Source: Acinetobacter puyangensis
GTDB lineage: Bacteria > Pseudomonadota > Gammaproteobacteria > Pseudomonadales > Moraxellaceae
Length of the DNA stretch: 64,000 nucleotides
Direction: 5' to 3'
Assembly: GCF_900096995.1 (NCBI RefSeq)
Contig: NZ_OANT01000004.1
Location: 1-64,000 of the forward strand
Shown: positions 61,676-64,000 of the stretch, one piece after another
Numbering within the stretch: the first letter of the stretch is position 1
Layout: the number at the start of each line of letters is the position of its first letter
Notes under the pieces: model-generated
Seen by the model: the letters and a program-made list of their open reading frames with translations, nothing else
The model's database searches: none
What the model was told of the DNA's origin: nothing
Program-made: the position numbers and the translations under genes

Positions 61676-62269
61676 TTATGTACTCCGTTTTAAATAGGAT
61701 TGGGCAATTTTCAGATAAATACTGGCTGCTTCCGTTGCTTTTTCTTTTAAGGATAAATTTTTTGGATATTCCTTAACTGCCAGATCTGCGACTAATTTTG
61801 GTAGAATTAACGCTTCCATTTTATTTAGGCAACGTACTAGACGAATGGCATAAGACAACTCACCATCGGCCACCATCCGATCATTGGCAAATGCCTGTGC
61901 TGTGCCTTCCTGAAATGAAAACACAAGAAAAGCATGTGTTAGATGTTTAAACGTAATGGTTAAATCAGGTTTGCCGGAAAAATTTTTAAGTAATTTTAAT
62001 TGATGATCGTACTGGACCTGAATCACAAAACTTGGTCCTTTGGGAAAGACTTTCATGGAAAAAATGAAATTGGTCGGAAAACCCGAAATTTCCGATTTAA
62101 TTTCAGAGTCAATTTGATTCGCCACCACCAAACCACGCCCGATGACATCCATCATCAGGCTAACATATGCATGCTGTAATGTCGGTTTAACCGTTATTAG
62201 ACTAGCATACGCATGTTGAAGTGTGGGTTTTACAGATTTTGTAGAGATCACATGCCTATCCTTGTTCAT
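61676..62269 (-). CDS. SCP2-like lipid-binding protein
   Basis: 197 residues. SGKPDLTITFKHLTHAFLVFSFQEGTAQAFANDRMVADGELSYAIRLVRCLNKMEALILPK resembles SCP2 sterol/lipid-carrier domains. Residues 13-24 and 27-38 (VKPTLQHAYASL, VKPTLQHAYVSL) are an in-frame duplication whose DNA copies differ at silent sites, so it is old and kept. Co-transcribed with the iron alcohol dehydrogenase, pointing to a role with a fatty alcohol or lipid substrate. Confidence 0.65.
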   Translation of the reverse strand: MNKDRHVISTKSVKPTLQHAYASLITVKPTLQHAYVSLMMDVIGRGLVVANQIDSEIKSEISGFPTNFIFSMKVFPKGPSFVIQVQYDHQLKLLKNFSGKPDLTITFKHLTHAFLVFSFQEGTAQAFANDRMVADGELSYAIRLVRCLNKMEALILPKLVADLAVKEYPKNLSLKEKATEAASIYLKIAQSYLKRST

Positions 62270-62331
62270 GTAAAAACAATTAAGATTAGAGTAATTACTC
62301 TAAGTGTGTTTTCCCTAGAACGCAAGTGCTT

Positions 62332-62997
62332 TTAATGAATTTGTGTGTCAATTTTTGCAAAAATATCTTGTTGTTCAATAAACTTCCGGGCGAGATCACA
62401 GACTTGTAAAAAAGTAGGTGTTGGCTGCACTAGATCAGATAGTCTGACCATTTCCAGACCTGCATAACCACAAGGATTAATGCTGTGAAAGCCATCCAGA
62501 GCACAATCTATATTTAATGCCAGACCGTGATAACTACGACCACGACGGATTTTAAAGCCCAATGAACCAATTTTTCGTTGATCAACATAGACGCCTGGTG
62601 CATCTTTTTTGGTATAGGCATTGATGCCATATTGTTGCAAAATCCAGAGCATCATGTTTTCGGCAAAATCCACCAGATCGCGCACATGCCATTTCAGGCG
62701 GTTAAGATCAAACAGAAAGTAGGCCACCAGTTGACCCGGGCCATGCCAAGTCACTTGACCACCACGATCGGTATGTACCACAGGAATATTGGTTGGAATT
62801 AGAATATGTTCTGCTTTACCGGCCTGTCCTTGGGTCAGGGTCGAAGGATGTTGTAATAACCAGAGTTGATCAATACTTTGTTCATCACGGTTGAAGGTAA
62901 ATTCCTTCATGGCTTCAAATTTTTCAGTGTAATCTTGTAATTGCTCAAATGTATGAATGATTAATTGTGGTTGAATCAATGGTGCAACATTGCTCAT
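62332..62997 (-). CDS. lipB: octanoyl-[ACP]:protein N-octanoyltransferase
   Basis: 221 residues. RGGQVTWHGPGQLVAYFLFDL near 79, RKIGSLGFKIRRGRSYHGLALNID with catalytic Lys near 146, and INPCGYAGLEMVRL with catalytic Cys near 178. It moves octanoate from ACP to lipoyl domains, the first step of lipoate attachment. No lipA follows here. Confidence 0.95.
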   Translation of the reverse strand: MSNVAPLIQPQLIIHTFEQLQDYTEKFEAMKEFTFNRDEQSIDQLWLLQHPSTLTQGQAGKAEHILIPTNIPVVHTDRGGQVTWHGPGQLVAYFLFDLNRLKWHVRDLVDFAENMMLWILQQYGINAYTKKDAPGVYVDQRKIGSLGFKIRRGRSYHGLALNIDCALDGFHSINPCGYAGLEMVRLSDLVQPTPTFLQVCDLARKFIEQQDIFAKIDTQIH

Positions 62998-63077
62998 AGC
63001 GTCCTAATCCAAAAAATTAAGTGATATATAAAAATCATATCACTTTCCGGAGTGTAATTTGGGGCAGAATAAATCAC

Positions 63078-63656
63078 TTAGAATAATTCTGCTTTTATTA
63101 TAATTTGAGTATGACGAGTGAAGTCTTGTTCATTCAAACCTTGTAATCCTAATTTATAAATACCATCTAAGCCACAAACAAATGCGATCAGTCGCCAAGC
63201 AATATCTTCGCTTGGATGATCTTTTTTAAATATATTTTGATCTTGTCCTTGCTGAATGACCTGTTGAATCGATTGGTGCCATTCCTGCATGGCTTGGTTA
63301 TAGGCATTATTTAATTCTGCATCATGTTTTGCCGATATTTCTGCTTCATTCCACAGCCTAAAATAAGGTTGGGCATATTCTAAATTTATACAGCCGAGTA
63401 ACAATAATAAATGTTCAATGGAATCTTGAGTTTCCATAGTATTTGCAATCTTATCTAACTGCTGCATCAAGCATAGAAATACTTCTGCTTTGAGATGGGA
63501 GGATGAGGAGAAGTGGTGATGAATTTGCCCTACGGATATTTGGGCTTCATTTGCGATTTTACGCACGGTCATTGCAGCTAGACCTTCAGATAGAGCAATT
63601 TTTTTCGCTGCATCTAAAATGCTTTCTCGTCTTTGTTCACGGTTAAGATAGCTCAT
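63078..63656 (-). CDS. TetR-family repressor, SmvR-like
   Basis: 192 residues from MSYLNREQRRESILDAAKKIALSEGL; a reading to 63731 would run through the operator. HTH AAMTVRKIANEAQISVGQIHHHFSSSSHLKAEVFL near 27-60, with the GQIHHHF turn of the QacR/SmvR group. Divergent from an SmvA-like efflux gene across a 128-base gap with a long inverted repeat, so it probably represses that pump. Confidence 0.88.
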   Translation of the reverse strand: MSYLNREQRRESILDAAKKIALSEGLAAMTVRKIANEAQISVGQIHHHFSSSSHLKAEVFLCLMQQLDKIANTMETQDSIEHLLLLLGCINLEYAQPYFRLWNEAEISAKHDAELNNAYNQAMQEWHQSIQQVIQQGQDQNIFKKDHPSEDIAWRLIAFVCGLDGIYKLGLQGLNEQDFTRHTQIIIKAELF

Positions 63657-63724
63657 AAGATCTGATATTTCATTTATGGGATAGAGGAATAAATTCAATT
63701 TACAGAATAACCTAAAAAATAAAT

Positions 63725-63772
63725 TGGACAAATGTTCAACTTTGGCTAAAATTTAATTTGAACGTTTGTCCA
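63725..63772. promoter_or_regulatory. operator between TetR and SmvA-like genes
   Basis: TGGACAAATGTTCAA (63725-63739) and TTGAACGTTTGTCCA (63758-63772) are 15-bp inverted arms with one mismatch, 18 bases apart, and the right arm is 13 bases before the pump start. The place and shape fit a TetR-dimer site controlling both genes. Confidence 0.85.
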
Positions 63773-63784
63773 GTTTGGTGTGTT

Positions 63785-64000
63785 ATGTTTCGTAAGTGGT
63801 TGATTTTAGCAATTGTGATTTTGATTTATCTTCCTGTGGCGATGGATGCGACCATATTACATGTGGCTGCACCGACGTTAAGTGAAGCACTGGCTTTATC
63901 CAATAAAGAATTGCTCTGGATTATTGATATTTACTCCCTAGTCATGGCTGGCTTGATTTTGCCTATGGGAGCATTGGGCGATCGTATTGGATTCAAACGA
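63785..64000 (+). CDS. smvA: SmvA-like MFS efflux pump, 5' part
   Basis: 72 residues to the window end; no stop, so the gene continues outside. MFRKWLILAIVILIYLPVAM DATILHVAAPTLSEALALSN-type start with TM1 and Asp, then LLWIIDIYSLVMAGLILPMGALGDRIGFKR, which contains the MFS motif A (GDRIGFKR). This is the start of SmvA-type 14-helix pumps that export quaternary ammonium compounds and chlorhexidine-like biocides. Name given by remembered similarity. Confidence 0.8.
   Translation, partial: MFRKWLILAIVILIYLPVAMDATILHVAAPTLSEALALSNKELLWIIDIYSLVMAGLILPMGALGDRIGFKR

Overview
The window is a stretch of a gammaproteobacterial chromosome that looks like the genus Acinetobacter. The supporting signs are AT-rich coding DNA, a 5S rRNA end like that of Acinetobacter, the gene neighbourhoods hemF/aroE, dxs/ribA, radC/coaBC and mutM, a type I-F CRISPR repeat of the Acinetobacter kind, and a TetR/SmvA-like efflux pair. 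I cannot name the species from this sequence alone.

Layout. 1-100: end of an rRNA operon and its terminator. 0.2-10.7 kb: two alpha/beta hydrolases, a dihydrolipoyl-dehydrogenase-like flavoprotein, thioredoxin 2, hotdog thioesterases, a lipid/ketone-type operon (di-iron ferritin-like protein, SDR, Baeyer-Villiger-type monooxygenase), yajQ and a rhodanese. 10.9-14.7 kb: a 64-repeat type I-F CRISPR array read on the minus strand. It has no cas genes in the window, its leader is at the high-coordinate end, its leader-distal repeat has decayed, and a two-spacer block is duplicated. Next comes a helix-turn-helix regulator divergent from a small membrane protein. 15.6-21 kb: mnmC-yciI-yciB operon, the PHP nuclease rnm and a DUF1624 membrane protein, then a short element with 14-bp terminal inverted repeats. 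21-36.8 kb: acyl-CoA dehydrogenase, a large uncharacterised lipoprotein, aroE and hemF separated by a toxin-antitoxin (TA) pair, ribA, dxs, suhB, two P-loop proteins, a bestrophin, radC and coaBC. 36.8-47.7 kb: a palindrome-rich gap, a YdcF-like protein, mscL, ppiC, mutM, a TonB receptor very like PqqU/YncD, an Old Yellow Enzyme, an AEC transporter, DsbC and a DsbC-like protein without a signal peptide, a frameshifted gene, a VapBC pair and ygfZ. 48-53.4 kb: the methylcitrate operon (GntR regulator, prpB, prpC, acnD) for propionate use. 53.5-57.1 kb: an accessory patch with two more TA pairs, a vapC remnant and a TetR/hydrolase pair with twin operators. 57.2-64 kb: a possible structured RNA before an Lrp-type regulator, a diguanylate cyclase, rluA, a VOC protein, an iron alcohol dehydrogenase, an SCP2-like protein, lipB and a divergent TetR/SmvA-like efflux pair cut off at the window end.

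Most of the window is conserved housekeeping DNA. Mobile or fast-evolving parts are the CRISPR array, four type II TA modules, the TIR element and several pseudogene remnants. The most unusual items are the long array with no cas genes nearby and its internal duplication, the nested inverted repeat in its leader, the possible structured RNA near 57.3-57.5 kb, and several clear operator palindromes. I did not find a convincing new multi-gene defence system.
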